This document shows positions 16,500 through 26,420 of a DNA stretch of 64,000 nucleotides, one piece after another. The stretch's first letter is position 1. Every line of letters begins with the position of its first letter. The notes below the pieces were generated by a model. The model made no database searches. It had not been told where the DNA came from and worked only from the letters and a program-made list of their open reading frames with translations. Position numbers and translations under genes: made by a program. The stretch is from positions 1 through 64,000 of the forward strand of contig NZ_VZAD01000038.1 in NCBI RefSeq assembly GCF_009495355.1, written 5' to 3'. This DNA is from Segatella copri. Its GTDB lineage: Bacteria > Bacteroidota > Bacteroidia > Bacteroidales > Bacteroidaceae.

Positions 16500-17720
16500 T
16501 CAGGCAAGCACCTTTTTGAAACAGCGACGGCGTCGATGCTGTTCGCTCTCCAAATATTGCCACTGGTTTCTTACGCCCGTGTTCGACTCCATCTGCGGCA
16601 TTGCCTCTGCCCACTTGAAACCATACTTATGATACTGCTCTATGAGATGGGCAAAAATGATGGCATTGGCACCCTTGACACGATAGGCAGGCAACACACC
16701 GATGAGCAACAGATCTACAGTATCTGTCTTATGCCACTTGAGCACCTTCAGCAGATGCCACCATCCCCAAGGCAGAAGCTTGCCGTTGCGTGTCTTCTGC
16801 AAGGCTCTGGCAAAAGAGGGGAAGGAAACGCCAAAGCCTACCAACTTTCCACCCAGCTCATCTATCTCTTCCTGCGAAACACCCTGCTCGTCATCAGCTG
16901 CTGTCACACTTCGGTCAACCACGCCAACCACCAGATCGAGGTCAGCCATCTTGATGTACTGGTCTATCAACTGGTTGATTTGCTTCTCAGACAACTGCTG
17001 GAAGTCGTACAGGTTGGCATAAGTCTCGTTCAGTATCTCGAAGATGCGATGTCCCATACCTTTCTTCACCAACTGACTGCGGCTGAAGCGGTAAGGATGC
17101 AGGTTGTATCTTCGTTCTATCATCTGTGCCGTCTTGGCAAACTTCTCGGGTGTCACCTCAGGCACCTTGATGCGATATTCCATCCAGTCGTTATCTTTCT
17201 CGAATCCTCCCAAAGCCTCAATGTGCTGAGGATAATAAGGATAGTTGTAGATAACATAAGCTGTGGCAAGACGGTCGAAGCCTTCGATAAGCATTCCCTC
17301 ACGATCCATATCGGTAAAACCAAGTGGTCCTACCATTTCTGTCATTCCATGTTCACGGCCATACTGCTCCACCGTCTCCAACAAAGCACGCGACACATCT
17401 GGGTCGTCAATGAAGTCGAACCATCCGAAGCGAACCTGCTTCTTCTGCCACTCCTCGTTGGCACGATGATTGATGATGGCAGCCACACGTCCCACCACCT
17501 TTCCTCCTCTCAAGGCCAGGTAATACTCCGCCTCACAGAACTCGAAGGAAGAGTTTCGTTCCTTCGACAAAGTGTTCTCCTCATCGAATCGGATGAATGG
17601 AACAGCATACTCATTATCTTTATAAAGATCGCAGTAAAAACCAATAAAAGCATCCAAGTCTTTCTTACTGCTCACCTTCTTGATTTCTATCTGATTGCCT
17701 TGTAGCATTGTTTCTTTCAT
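16500..17720 (-). CDS. Large GNAT-fold protein, function unknown
   Basis: A 406-residue cytoplasmic protein. Residues about 10-190 look like a GNAT-type acyltransferase half (AEYYLALRGGKVVGRVAAIINHRANE; GPLGFTDMDREGMLIEGFD), and the C-terminal part has a second GNAT-like element (LLLIGVLPAYRVKGANAIIFAHLI; MPQMESNTGVRNQWQYL). Related Bacteroidota proteins are usually annotated only as hypothetical or acetyltransferase. It sits tail-to-tail with the inositol/ceramide lipid operon. A link to ceramide N-acylation, which other bacteria do with a GNAT-like enzyme, is conceivable but unproven. The ATG follows the -7 box by 3 bp, implying a leaderless mRNA. Confidence 0.75.
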   Translation of the reverse strand: MKETMLQGNQIEIKKVSSKKDLDAFIGFYCDLYKDNEYAVPFIRFDEENTLSKERNSSFEFCEAEYYLALRGGKVVGRVAAIINHRANEEWQKKQVRFGWFDFIDDPDVSRALLETVEQYGREHGMTEMVGPLGFTDMDREGMLIEGFDRLATAYVIYNYPYYPQHIEALGGFEKDNDWMEYRIKVPEVTPEKFAKTAQMIERRYNLHPYRFSRSQLVKKGMGHRIFEILNETYANLYDFQQLSEKQINQLIDQYIKMADLDLVVGVVDRSVTAADDEQGVSQEEIDELGGKLVGFGVSFPSFARALQKTRNGKLLPWGWWHLLKVLKWHKTDTVDLLLIGVLPAYRVKGANAIIFAHLIEQYHKYGFKWAEAMPQMESNTGVRNQWQYLESEQHRRRRCFKKVLA

Positions 17721-17723
17721 GCC

Positions 17724-17732
17724 GCAAAGTTA
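17724..17732 (-). promoter_or_regulatory. -7 box giving a probable leaderless mRNA (GNAT-like gene)
   Basis: The minus strand reads TAACTTTGC, then GGC, then the ATG at 17720. With the usual 5-8 bp between box and start site, transcription would begin at or next to the start codon. Confidence 0.55.
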
Positions 17733-17843
17733 CAAAGATATTTCAAAATATGCAAATTTTAGGTTTGAAATGTGTTCTGAAAAATTAACACTGATTTAGA
17801 TACATTACACCACACAAGCCTTGGCTTTGTCGGAAAAAAGCAG

Positions 17844-17852
17844 TACTTTTGC
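17844..17852 (+). promoter_or_regulatory. -7 box giving a probable leaderless mRNA (MATE gene)
   Basis: TACTTTTGC ends 4 bp before the ATG at 17857, with TTGG 19 bp upstream of it as a -33-like element. The RNA should start within a few bases of the start codon. Confidence 0.55.
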
Positions 17853-17856
17853 ACGC

Positions 17857-19236
17857 ATGAAAAGAGAGACCGACAATTACACATTCCTCACCCATTCCCC
17901 AGTACATAAAGTGATATTCACAATGGCTGTGCCTACCATTGTAAGCATGCTTTCTACAAGTATGTACAATCTTGCTGACACCTATTTTGTGAGTAGTATC
18001 AACACACAGAGTGTGGCTGCCGTGGGCATCTCCTTCTGTATGATGGCTGTCATACAGGCTGTAGGATTCTTCTTCGGACATGGATCTGGCAACTATATCT
18101 CACGACGCTTGGGAGCCAAGGACACTGACAGCGCACGCAAGATGGCTGCTACCGGAGTCGTGCTCAGTTTCATTGCAGGACTCTGCATCACCATCCTCGG
18201 ACTGTCATTTCTTACACCACTCTCTCTGCTGCTCGGTTCCACCCCTACCATTCTTCCCTATACAGAACGCTACTTGGGCATTATCCTGCTCGGGGCTCCG
18301 ATAATGACCATGTCGCTGACTCTTAACAACCAGATGCGCTTTCAGGGCAACACGATGTATGCCATGAAAGGTATTCTGTCGGGTGTGTTACTCAACCTCG
18401 TGTTGGCTCCGTTGCTTATCCTATACTTCTGTTTAGGTATCACGGGAGCCGCCATAGCCACACTAATCAGTCAATGCTTCGGATGTCTCATGCTTCTTCG
18501 AATGACAACCAAGGGACAGAACATACGCATCGAGCCACGGCTTTTCACTCCTTCGAAGGCATTCCTGAAGGAAATCATAGCAGGAGGAACGCCCTCACTT
18601 TCGAGACAAGGATTAGGCAGCGTTTCCACCTTGATGCTCAACGTGGCAGCAGGCTCATACGGAGACGCAGCCATTGCCGGCATGAGTATAGTCACCCGAA
18701 TCGCCTTCTTCACCTATGCCATTGTCATCGGTTTGGGACAGGGGTTCCAGCCTCTTTGCGGATTCTGTTATGGTGCCCGGCTCTACAGTCGTGTAAGAGA
18801 AGCCTTCACCTTCTGCATCAAGTGCGGCACAATCTTCCTTACCGTCTGCGCAATAGCAGGATTTGTCTCTGCCGAATCCATCATCAGCCTCTTCAGAGAC
18901 GAGCACGAAGTGGTGAGTGTAGGAACAGCAGCCCTGCGCTGGCAGGTACTCAGCTTTCCACTCGTGGCCTTCATCGTATTGACCAATATGCTCACACAGA
19001 CCATCAGAAAGCCCATACGCGCCAACCTGGTAGCCGCAGCACGAAGCGGTCTTTTCTTCATCCCGCTCATCATCATCCTGCCCCATTGTTTCGGACTTCT
19101 TGGTGTCGAGATGTGCCAGGCATGTGCCGACGTTTGCTCCTTTGCTCTGGCGGCTCCCATTGCCTGGAGTGCCTTCCGTGATATGAAGAAAGAACAGGCA
19201 GAAAAACAAAAAACACCACAAACTTTTGGGAAATAA
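17857..19236 (+). CDS. MATE-family efflux transporter
   Basis: A 459-residue inner-membrane transporter with twelve predicted helices in two related halves, of the MATE family, which expels organic cations or drugs with sodium or protons. Typical stretches are PTIVSMLSTSMYNLADTYFV near the N-terminus and GSGNYISRRLGAKD after helix 2, with the repeat-half counterpart GMSIVTRIAFFTYAIVIGLGQGFQPLCGFCYGA near residue 290. The start at 17857 is chosen because the promoter box at 17844-17852 lies inside the longer frame beginning at 17821. Substrate unknown. Confidence 0.93.
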   Translation: MKRETDNYTFLTHSPVHKVIFTMAVPTIVSMLSTSMYNLADTYFVSSINTQSVAAVGISFCMMAVIQAVGFFFGHGSGNYISRRLGAKDTDSARKMAATGVVLSFIAGLCITILGLSFLTPLSLLLGSTPTILPYTERYLGIILLGAPIMTMSLTLNNQMRFQGNTMYAMKGILSGVLLNLVLAPLLILYFCLGITGAAIATLISQCFGCLMLLRMTTKGQNIRIEPRLFTPSKAFLKEIIAGGTPSLSRQGLGSVSTLMLNVAAGSYGDAAIAGMSIVTRIAFFTYAIVIGLGQGFQPLCGFCYGARLYSRVREAFTFCIKCGTIFLTVCAIAGFVSAESIISLFRDEHEVVSVGTAALRWQVLSFPLVAFIVLTNMLTQTIRKPIRANLVAAARSGLFFIPLIIILPHCFGLLGVEMCQACADVCSFALAAPIAWSAFRDMKKEQAEKQKTPQTFGK

Positions 19237-19256
19237 GAAAAAAATCGTAACTTTGC
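19224..19256 (+). promoter_or_regulatory. Promoter of the serine acetyltransferase gene
   Basis: TTTG at 19224-19227, 20-bp spacer and TAACTTTGC at 19248-19256. The -33 part lies within the last codons of the MATE gene. The leader is about 22 nt. Confidence 0.65.
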
Positions 19257-19284
19257 AACGGATTTTTACTGACACAATTGAGAA

Positions 19285-20226
19285 ATGAGCAAAGACAAGC
19301 TAACTCATCAGCTGACAGAAACCATCGAAGAGCTTTCATGCCCCAAGTCGCTGAAAGGTCTGTTTCATCAGCACAGGGACGGGAACCCGCTTCCTTCGGG
19401 CAAGGCGCTCGAAGAAATCATCAATTTATCCCGCTCCATCCTTTTCCCCGGATATTATGGTAACTCATCGGTCAACATATCCACTATCAAGTACCACATC
19501 GGAGTGAGAGTGGAGAAACTCTACGAGAAACTGACAGAACAGATTCTCGCAGGTCTCTGCTTTGCCAACGACTGCGAAAGCGAGACCTCACAAGAACTGC
19601 TGCGACAGAGAGCCAAGGCCGGCGTCATAGCAGCCAAAGCCATCATGGAGTTTCCCCGACTCAGAAAGATTCTTGCCACCGACGTGGAGGCGGCCTACGA
19701 AGGCGACCCTGCTGCTGTAAGCCAGGGAGAAATCATCTCCTGCTATCCTGTGATCAAGGCCCTCACCAATTACCGTATAGCCCATGTACTCTTCGAACTT
19801 GGCGTGCCACTCATCCCCAGAATGATGACCGAGCTGGCACACTCTGAGACGGGTATCGACATTCATCCCGAAGCAACGATCGGCAAACATTTTACCATCG
19901 ACCACGGAACGGGTGTGGTAATAGGCGCCACCTGTATCATTGGCAACAATGTGAAACTCTACCAGGGAGTAACCCTCGGGGCCAAGAGCTTCCCACTCGA
20001 CAAGGACGGCAATCCTATCAAGGGCATTCCACGCCATCCTATCCTTGAGGATGACGTCATCGTGTACGCCAATGCCACCATCTTAGGACGAATCACCATT
20101 GGCAAGGGATGCGTCGTGGGAGCCAACGTATGGGTCACCAAGGATATGCAGCCAAAGACAAAGAAATACAAGAAAGAAAAAACAAGTTTATTAGACATAG
20201 AATTCAATAATGGAACAGGAATTTGA
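19285..20226 (+). CDS. cysE: Serine O-acetyltransferase
   Basis: A 313-residue enzyme making O-acetylserine from serine and acetyl-CoA, the first step of cysteine synthesis. The C-terminal left-handed beta-helix is clear from about residue 190: TGIDIHPEATIGKHFTIDHGTGVVIGATCIIGNNVKLYQGVTLGAKS, with the catalytic His in the DHGTG part, and ITIGKGCVVGANVWVTKDM near the end. The N-terminal 180 residues form the longer helical part found in the Bacteroidota form. Its end overlaps the methyltransferase start by 17 bp, so the two are co-transcribed. Confidence 0.9.
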   Translation: MSKDKLTHQLTETIEELSCPKSLKGLFHQHRDGNPLPSGKALEEIINLSRSILFPGYYGNSSVNISTIKYHIGVRVEKLYEKLTEQILAGLCFANDCESETSQELLRQRAKAGVIAAKAIMEFPRLRKILATDVEAAYEGDPAAVSQGEIISCYPVIKALTNYRIAHVLFELGVPLIPRMMTELAHSETGIDIHPEATIGKHFTIDHGTGVVIGATCIIGNNVKLYQGVTLGAKSFPLDKDGNPIKGIPRHPILEDDVIVYANATILGRITIGKGCVVGANVWVTKDMQPKTKKYKKEKTSLLDIEFNNGTGI

Positions 20227-21766
20227 ACTCATTGCCAAGACCTTCATGGGCTTAGAGCCCGTCTTGGCTGAGGAGCTCACCCAGTTGGGTGCCAACAATG
20301 TACAGATAGGTCGCCGTATGGTTTCCTTCACAGGCGACAAGGAAATGATGTATCGTGCCAACTTCCAGTTGCACACTGCCATCCGAGTACTCAAACCCAT
20401 CAAGCACTTCAAGGCTCGCTCTGCCGAAGAAGTGTACGACGAGGTGCAGAAGATTAAATGGGACGACATTCTCGACGTGAAGAAGACATTCTCGGTCGAC
20501 TCTGTGGTCTACTCGGAGGAGTTCCGCAACTCACGCTTCGTTACTTATAAGGTAAAAGATGCCATCGTGGACTGGTTCCGCGAGAAACTCGGCACACGAC
20601 CTAATATCAGCGTTTCCAATCCAGACATCCGCCTCAACATTCACATTGCTGAAGACAAGGCTACCCTGAGTCTCGACTCAAGTGGTGAGAGTCTGCATCG
20701 CCGTGGCTACAGACAGGAGCAGGTGGAGGCACCTCTCAACGAGGTACTTGCTGCCGGTATGATTCTCATGACAGGCTGGAAGGGCGAGTGCGACCTCATC
20801 GACCCTATGTGTGGTTCAGGAACCATCGCCATCGAGGCTGCCCTCATTGCCCGCAACATCTCGCCAGGAGTATTCCGTAAAGAATTCGCCTTCGAGAAGT
20901 GGAACGACTTCGATCAGGAGCTCTTCGACCGTATCTATAACGACGATTCACAGGAACGTGAGTTCGAGCACCACATCTATGGCTATGATATAGACATGAA
21001 GGCTGTCAACACAGCGGCTCTCAATGTGCGTGCAGCCGGTATGACCAAAGACATCACCATCGCACAGAAAGACTTCAAGGATTTCGAGCAGCCTGCCGAG
21101 AAGAGCATCATCGTGATGAATCCTCCTTACGGCGAGCGCATCTCTACCCCTAACCTCTTGGGCACATACAAGATGATTGGCGAACGCTTCAAGAAGGCCT
21201 TTGCCGGCAACGAGGCCTGGGTACTGAGCTATCGCGAGGAATGCTTTGAGCAGATCGGCTTGAAGCCAAGTATCAAGATTCCTGTATTCAATGGAAGCTT
21301 GGAGTGCGAGTTCCGTAAATATGTCATGTTTGACGGCAAGATGAAGGACTTCCGCTCCGAAGGCGGCATCGTGAAGACCGACAGCGAGAAGCGAGAGATG
21401 GCACAAAAGCACCGTTTCAAGAAGGAGCGCGAGTTCAAGAAGCGCATCACCGAGGAGACAGAGAACGAAGAAGACGATATTCGCTCATTCAAGTTCCATA
21501 CCAACCGCTTTGCCGACTTCGAGAAAAACCGCGAGGACATCCGTCGTGGCAATAAGACACGTTCGGCAGGACGACGCAACGACGACAACGATGACAGACG
21601 CTCTGGCAAGAGTTTCAAGGGAGGCGACCGCAACTTCAAGGGAGGCGACCGTGACTTCAAGCGTGGAGGAAAAGACTTCAAGCGTGGAGGCGACTTCAAA
21701 AGAGGTGGCAAGGACTTCAAGCGTGGAGGAAAACGTGGCTTCGATAACTTCGGCGATGAGGACTAA
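20210..21766 (+). CDS. THUMP-domain class I RNA methyltransferase (RlmL-like) with FKRGG tail
   Basis: A 518-residue SAM-dependent methyltransferase of the RlmL/K (UPF0020) type, expected to modify a guanosine base of 23S rRNA. Residues 1-150 hold the THUMP RNA-binding domain, the catalytic domain runs to about 390 (SAM motif DPMCGSGTIAIEAAL near 203; NPPYGER near 304), and the rest is a charged tail. From about residue 468 the tail is a low-complexity repeat of D(F)KRGG/KGGDR units rich in Lys, Arg, Gly and Phe, resembling RGG RNA-binding tails. The tail is coded by near-identical short repeats. It overlaps cysE by 17 bp. Confidence 0.9.
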   Translation: MEQEFELIAKTFMGLEPVLAEELTQLGANNVQIGRRMVSFTGDKEMMYRANFQLHTAIRVLKPIKHFKARSAEEVYDEVQKIKWDDILDVKKTFSVDSVVYSEEFRNSRFVTYKVKDAIVDWFREKLGTRPNISVSNPDIRLNIHIAEDKATLSLDSSGESLHRRGYRQEQVEAPLNEVLAAGMILMTGWKGECDLIDPMCGSGTIAIEAALIARNISPGVFRKEFAFEKWNDFDQELFDRIYNDDSQEREFEHHIYGYDIDMKAVNTAALNVRAAGMTKDITIAQKDFKDFEQPAEKSIIVMNPPYGERISTPNLLGTYKMIGERFKKAFAGNEAWVLSYREECFEQIGLKPSIKIPVFNGSLECEFRKYVMFDGKMKDFRSEGGIVKTDSEKREMAQKHRFKKEREFKKRITEETENEEDDIRSFKFHTNRFADFEKNREDIRRGNKTRSAGRRNDDNDDRRSGKSFKGGDRNFKGGDRDFKRGGKDFKRGGDFKRGGKDFKRGGKRGFDNFGDED

Positions 21767-21790
21767 AAAATAAAGAACAAACAAAGAATC

Positions 21791-24082
21791 ATGAATTTTA
21801 GAAAATCTCTATACCAAGTTTCACTGGTTACTATAATGGCTATATCTGCAGTCAACACACAGGCACAGGGCGTAGTTCCTGCACAGAAGGGCGATAAGAC
21901 ATTTACACTCGAAGACCTGAACTTCGGCGGCAACAATTATCGCAATATGGTGGCAAAGAACCGCTGGTGCACCTGGTGGGGCGACCAGCTTGTACGTCAG
22001 GATGTAGATGCATGCTATCTGGTAAACAAAACCAATGGCAAGGAAACTAAACTCTTCGGCATCAACGACATCAACCAGTGGATTGCTCCTACCAAGGACG
22101 TAAAGGTAAGGGCTCTTTACAATGCCAGGTTCCCCTTTGTAGGCAAAAGCATCGTTATGGTAAGCAACGGCAGCAAGACCTATACCGTCGACTTCAGGAA
22201 GCACCGTCTGATCAGCGAGTTGGAGTTTCAAGAGGGCGAAAATCTCCTCGAAGCCAACACTCAGCAGAACGCCTTCGCTTACCTGAAAGGCAGCAACCTG
22301 TATGTACGTACCTTCAATGCGGCACCCGAGAACGCGATGACCAAGGAGAAGAAATCGCACGATTTCCAACTCTCTGCTGATGGAAGCCGCGAGATCGTAT
22401 ACGGGCAAAGCGTTCACCGCGATGAGTTCGGCATATCGAAAGGCACCTTCTGGAGTCCCAATGGTGAAAGACTGGCTTTCTATCGCATGGACCAAAGCAT
22501 GGTGACCGATTATCCTCAGGTCAACATACCTGAGATAGGCTTCGATCATCCCGAGACACAGAGTTGCATCGCTACTCCCGCTCCCGACAAATACCCTATG
22601 GCTGGCGAGACCTCTCATCAGGTCACCATGGGTGTGTTCGACTGTCTTACAGGAAAGACCATCTATCTGAAGGCTGGCGACCCTACCGACCGTTACTTCA
22701 CCAACATAGCATGGAGCCCCGACAGCAAGACCGTCTATATGTTCGAGGTCAACCGCGACCAAAACGACAGCCGCCTTACTGCCTATGATGCAGAAACCGG
22801 CGAGAAGACTGGCGAGCTCTATCGCGAGACCGATGAGAAATATGTAGAGCCACTCCATCCTATCATGTTCCTGCCATGGGACAGCAACCGCTTCATCATG
22901 CAGAGCCGCAAGGATGGCTACAACCACCTTTATCTCTGCACATTGGGCAAGCATGGCAGTCGCATGGCAAGCAACACCGAGTCGCTCGACATCCGTCAGC
23001 TGACTTCTGGCAAGTGGGAAGTGATGGAAGTGCTCGGTTTCAACAGAAAGCACAAGAGCATCATCATAGCCAGCAACGAGTGCTCACCTATTCAGAGAAA
23101 CATCTTCTTAGTAGACACCCAGACTGGCAAGCGCACCATGATGGACGACTGTGGCAAGGGATGGCACAATGCCACCCTGAGCGAGAGCGGTCAGTTTGTC
23201 TATGACAACTACTCTACTCCTGATGTGCCTCGCAAGATAGCCATCGTGAATACAGAAAACGGCAAGCGCACCCCTTACTTCACTGCCGAGAACCCATGGA
23301 AGGGCTACAATGTACCGGAATACAGTTGCGGCACTGTCAAGGCGGCCGATGGCGAGACCGATCTCTACTGGCGCATGGTGAAACCCACCAACTTCGACCC
23401 TGCCAAGAAATATCCCACCATTATATATGTATACGGTGGACCTCATGCCCACAACGTAGACGCCCGCTGGAACTACAGCAGCCGTGGTTGGGAGACCTAC
23501 ATGGCAGAGAAGGGCTATCTGCTCTTCATCCTCGACAACCGTGGAAGCGAGAATCGTGGCAAAGCTTTCGAACAGGCCACCTTCCGTCAACTCGGACAGA
23601 TAGAGATGCAGGACCAGATGAAGGGTGTGGAATATCTCAAGACCCTTCCCTATGTGGATGCTGACAGAATAGGCGTTCACGGATGGAGTTTCGGAGGATT
23701 CATGACCATATCGCTGATGACCAACTATCCTGAGGTCTTCAAGGTAGGTGTGGCAGGAGGACCTGTTATCGACTGGCACTGGTATGAGGTGATGTATGGC
23801 GAACGCTATATGGACACACCACAGACCAACCCTGAAGGCTACAAGAAAACCTCCTTGCTCTACCAGGCAAAGAACCTCAAGGGCAAGTTGCAGATCATAC
23901 AGGGTTTGAACGATGTGACAGTAGTGCCACAGCATTGCCTCACCTTCCTCAAGGCATGCATTGCAGCCGGCACACAGCCCGACTTCTTTGTCTACCCTGG
24001 CGAGCCTCACAATATGCGAGGACATCAGAGCACGCATCTGCACGAGCGCATCAGCCAGTATTTCTTCGATTATTTGAAATAA
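21791..24082 (+). CDS. S9-family dipeptidyl peptidase IV
   Basis: A 763-residue exported serine peptidase that removes N-terminal X-Pro or X-Ala dipeptides. Residues 1-25 are a signal peptide (AVNTQAQG). A beta-propeller domain follows to about residue 500, then the alpha/beta hydrolase domain. The nucleophile elbow GWSFGG is near residue 633, the catalytic Asp lies in [11 protein letters not shown], and the catalytic His in [10 protein letters not shown] near the C-terminus, so the triad is intact. It lies 24 bp after the methyltransferase gene. Periplasmic location is likely, working with peptide uptake as in other saccharolytic or proteolytic Prevotella. Confidence 0.92.
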   Translation: MNFRKSLYQVSLVTIMAISAVNTQAQGVVPAQKGDKTFTLEDLNFGGNNYRNMVAKNRWCTWWGDQLVRQDVDACYLVNKTNGKETKLFGINDINQWIAPTKDVKVRALYNARFPFVGKSIVMVSNGSKTYTVDFRKHRLISELEFQEGENLLEANTQQNAFAYLKGSNLYVRTFNAAPENAMTKEKKSHDFQLSADGSREIVYGQSVHRDEFGISKGTFWSPNGERLAFYRMDQSMVTDYPQVNIPEIGFDHPETQSCIATPAPDKYPMAGETSHQVTMGVFDCLTGKTIYLKAGDPTDRYFTNIAWSPDSKTVYMFEVNRDQNDSRLTAYDAETGEKTGELYRETDEKYVEPLHPIMFLPWDSNRFIMQSRKDGYNHLYLCTLGKHGSRMASNTESLDIRQLTSGKWEVMEVLGFNRKHKSIIIASNECSPIQRNIFLVDTQTGKRTMMDDCGKGWHNATLSESGQFVYDNYSTPDVPRKIAIVNTENGKRTPYFTAENPWKGYNVPEYSCGTVKAADGETDLYWRMVKPTNFDPAKKYPTIIYVYGGPHAHNVDARWNYSSRGWETYMAEKGYLLFILDNRGSENRGKAFEQATFRQLGQIEMQDQMKGVEYLKTLPYVDADRIGVHGWSFGGFMTISLMTNYPEVFKVGVAGGPVIDWHWYEVMYGERYMDTPQTNPEGYKKTSLLYQAKNLKGKLQIIQGLNDVTVVPQHCLTFLKACIAAGTQPDFFVYPGEPHNMRGHQSTHLHERISQYFFDYLK

Positions 24083-24102
24083 CAAACAATAACTTACAGC
24101 AA

Positions 24103-25371
24103 ATGAAAATTTTATTGTTAGGAGGCGGTGGCCGTGAGCACGCCTTAGCATGGAAAATCGCACAGAGCGAGAAAGTGGAGAAACTCTTTATCGCACCAGG
24201 CAATGCCGGTACGATGAATGTCGGTGAGAACGTAGACATCAAGGCCGACGACTTTGAGGCACTTAAGAATTTCGCCGTAGAAAAGGGTGTCGACATGGTG
24301 GTAGTAGGTCCTGAAGACCCATTGGTAAAGGGTGTGTACGATGATTTCAAGGCAGACCCACGTACCAAGAACATCCCTGTCATCGGTCCATCAAAGGCTG
24401 GTGCCGTGCTTGAGGGAAGCAAGGATTTCGCCAAGCAGTTCATGAAGCGCCACAACATCCCTACAGCCAAATACGAGACCTTCGACGGCACCACCGTCGA
24501 GGAAGGCTTGAAATTTCTCGAGACCCTGAAGGCTCCTTACGTACTGAAGGCTGACGGACTCTGTGCCGGCAAGGGTGTCCTCATCCTTCCTACCCTTGAG
24601 GAGGCCAAGAAAGAGTTCCGTGAGATGCTCGGCGGTATGTTCGGCAACGCCTCTGCCCGTGTGGTCATCGAGGAGTTCCTCAGCGGCATCGAGTGCTCGG
24701 TATTTGTACTTACCGACGGCAAGAACTACAAGATCCTGCCCGAAGCCAAAGACTACAAGCGTATCGGTGAGCACGACACAGGCCTCAACACAGGCGGTAT
24801 GGGAAGCGTCACACCTGTACCTTTTGCCACCAAGGAGTGGATGCAGAAGGTTGACGAGCGTATCATCCGTCCTACCGTAGAGGGTCTTGCCGAGGAGAAC
24901 ATCGACTACAAGGGTTTCATCTTCTTCGGTCTGATCAATGTAGAGGGCGAACCCATGGTCATCGAGTACAACTGCCGTATGGGCGATCCAGAGACCGAGA
25001 GTGTGATGCTCCGTCTGAAGAGCGACATCGTTGACCTCTTCGAAGGTGTGGCTGAAGGCAATCTCGACGAGCGCAGCATCGAGTTCGACGAGCGTGCGGC
25101 AGTCTGCGTGATGCTCGTCAGCGGCGGTTATCCTGAGGCTTACAAGAAGGGGTACCCCATCGAGGGCATCGACCAGGTAGAAGGCTCCGTTGTGTTCCAT
25201 TCCGGTACTGCTCTCAAAGACGGTCAGGTAGTAACCAATGGCGGACGTGTCATCTGCGTGAGCAGCTATGGCAAGGACAAGGAAGAGGCACTGAAGAAGA
25301 GCTTCGCCGAGGCTCAGAAGATTCAGTTCACCGACAAATACTTCCGTTCCGACATCGGCCAGGACCTTTAA
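24103..25371 (+). CDS. purD: Phosphoribosylamine-glycine ligase
   Basis: A 422-residue ATP-grasp enzyme of purine synthesis that joins glycine to 5-phosphoribosylamine to form GAR. The N-terminus [18 protein letters not shown] is the family signature. The ATP-grasp core contains [12 protein letters not shown] (about 145) and the metal-binding end [18 protein letters not shown] (about residues 285-302), with the C-terminal domain [17 protein letters not shown]. The start at 24103 gives the normal length. It follows the DPP-IV gene after 20 bp. No other pur genes are nearby. Confidence 0.95.
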   Translation: MKILLLGGGGREHALAWKIAQSEKVEKLFIAPGNAGTMNVGENVDIKADDFEALKNFAVEKGVDMVVVGPEDPLVKGVYDDFKADPRTKNIPVIGPSKAGAVLEGSKDFAKQFMKRHNIPTAKYETFDGTTVEEGLKFLETLKAPYVLKADGLCAGKGVLILPTLEEAKKEFREMLGGMFGNASARVVIEEFLSGIECSVFVLTDGKNYKILPEAKDYKRIGEHDTGLNTGGMGSVTPVPFATKEWMQKVDERIIRPTVEGLAEENIDYKGFIFFGLINVEGEPMVIEYNCRMGDPETESVMLRLKSDIVDLFEGVAEGNLDERSIEFDERAAVCVMLVSGGYPEAYKKGYPIEGIDQVEGSVVFHSGTALKDGQVVTNGGRVICVSSYGKDKEEALKKSFAEAQKIQFTDKYFRSDIGQDL

Positions 25372-25472
25372 GACAATGTTTAATTAGTAGTGATTAATGA
25401 TGAATCAGGCCGATGTCCTGTCATTTGCCTCACAAGCAAACATGAGTCACTAATCACTAAACACTAATATAG

Positions 25473-26420
25473 ATGTTAAGACATAAGACTTTTCAGAACA
25501 AGATAGCGGTAAGCCGCTTCTCGTTACCAGTAACAGCAACCCTTATCGCCATGATATGGGTTGCTGTAGGTTTAGTACAGGGTGACATCTGGACTGAGCT
25601 GGCGTTTGCACTCGCCTCTACCCTTCTCATGGTAGAGCTCAACAACCGCAATGCCCTGATGCGTACCTACAGCCGCATGGTGTCGTGCAGTTTCCTGACA
25701 CTCCTGTCGGTCACCTCACTCCCCGAGCCGTCGCTCCATGCCAACGTGGTGACCCTCTGTTTCATTGCCTTCACCCTGCTCATCTGGAACGGCTATCAGG
25801 ACCGGCAATCCACGGGCCGCACCTTCTATGCCTTCGCCTGTTTGGGCATAGCCTCGATGGAGTTTGTACAGATACTCTATTATCTGCCCATACTGTGGGC
25901 GATGATGATGTTCTTCACCAACTCCTTCAGTCTCCGCAACTTTGCAGCCTCCATCCTGGGAGTCATCATCCCCTACTGGTTTGCGGCAGGATTCTTTGTC
26001 TATACCAACAACATCGACTACCTCATCGCTCATTTTGCCAGTTTCATCGACTTCCACACGCTGTTCGACTATTCCATGATAACCGTGCATCAGTTGGTGA
26101 ACCTCAGCTTCATCACCCTGCTGGCGGTCATCGGAGCAGTCCACTTCCTGCGCACCAGCTACGCCGACAAGATTCGCACCCGCATGATCTACGAGTCGTT
26201 CATCATGCTCGACATCGTCAGCTTCCTCTTCCTCGTACTCCAGCCTCAGCATGAATACGAGCTCGAGGGCATCATGATAGTCTGTACGGCACCCCTCTTC
26301 GCCCATTTCATTACCTTCACCAAGGGTAAGTTGTGCAACATCACCTTCATCACCATCCTTGTGATGGCTGTACTGCTACTGTTGTACAACCTCCTGTTTT
26401 CCCCCGTCATGCTGTTATGA
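25473..26420 (+). CDS. Polytopic membrane protein of unknown function
   Basis: A 315-residue protein with about eight to ten hydrophobic segments and short loops, no charged catalytic motif and no signal peptide. I do not recognise a characterised family. Similar proteins are common next to purD in Bacteroidales as I recall. The last four bases (ATGA) overlap the start of the DedA/YqaA-like gene, so the two are translationally coupled. The 101-bp gap upstream carries an imperfect inverted repeat (TAGTGATTAATGA / TCACTAATCACTA) that may end purD transcription. Confidence 0.65.
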   Translation: MLRHKTFQNKIAVSRFSLPVTATLIAMIWVAVGLVQGDIWTELAFALASTLLMVELNNRNALMRTYSRMVSCSFLTLLSVTSLPEPSLHANVVTLCFIAFTLLIWNGYQDRQSTGRTFYAFACLGIASMEFVQILYYLPILWAMMMFFTNSFSLRNFAASILGVIIPYWFAAGFFVYTNNIDYLIAHFASFIDFHTLFDYSMITVHQLVNLSFITLLAVIGAVHFLRTSYADKIRTRMIYESFIMLDIVSFLFLVLQPQHEYELEGIMIVCTAPLFAHFITFTKGKLCNITFITILVMAVLLLLYNLLFSPVMLL

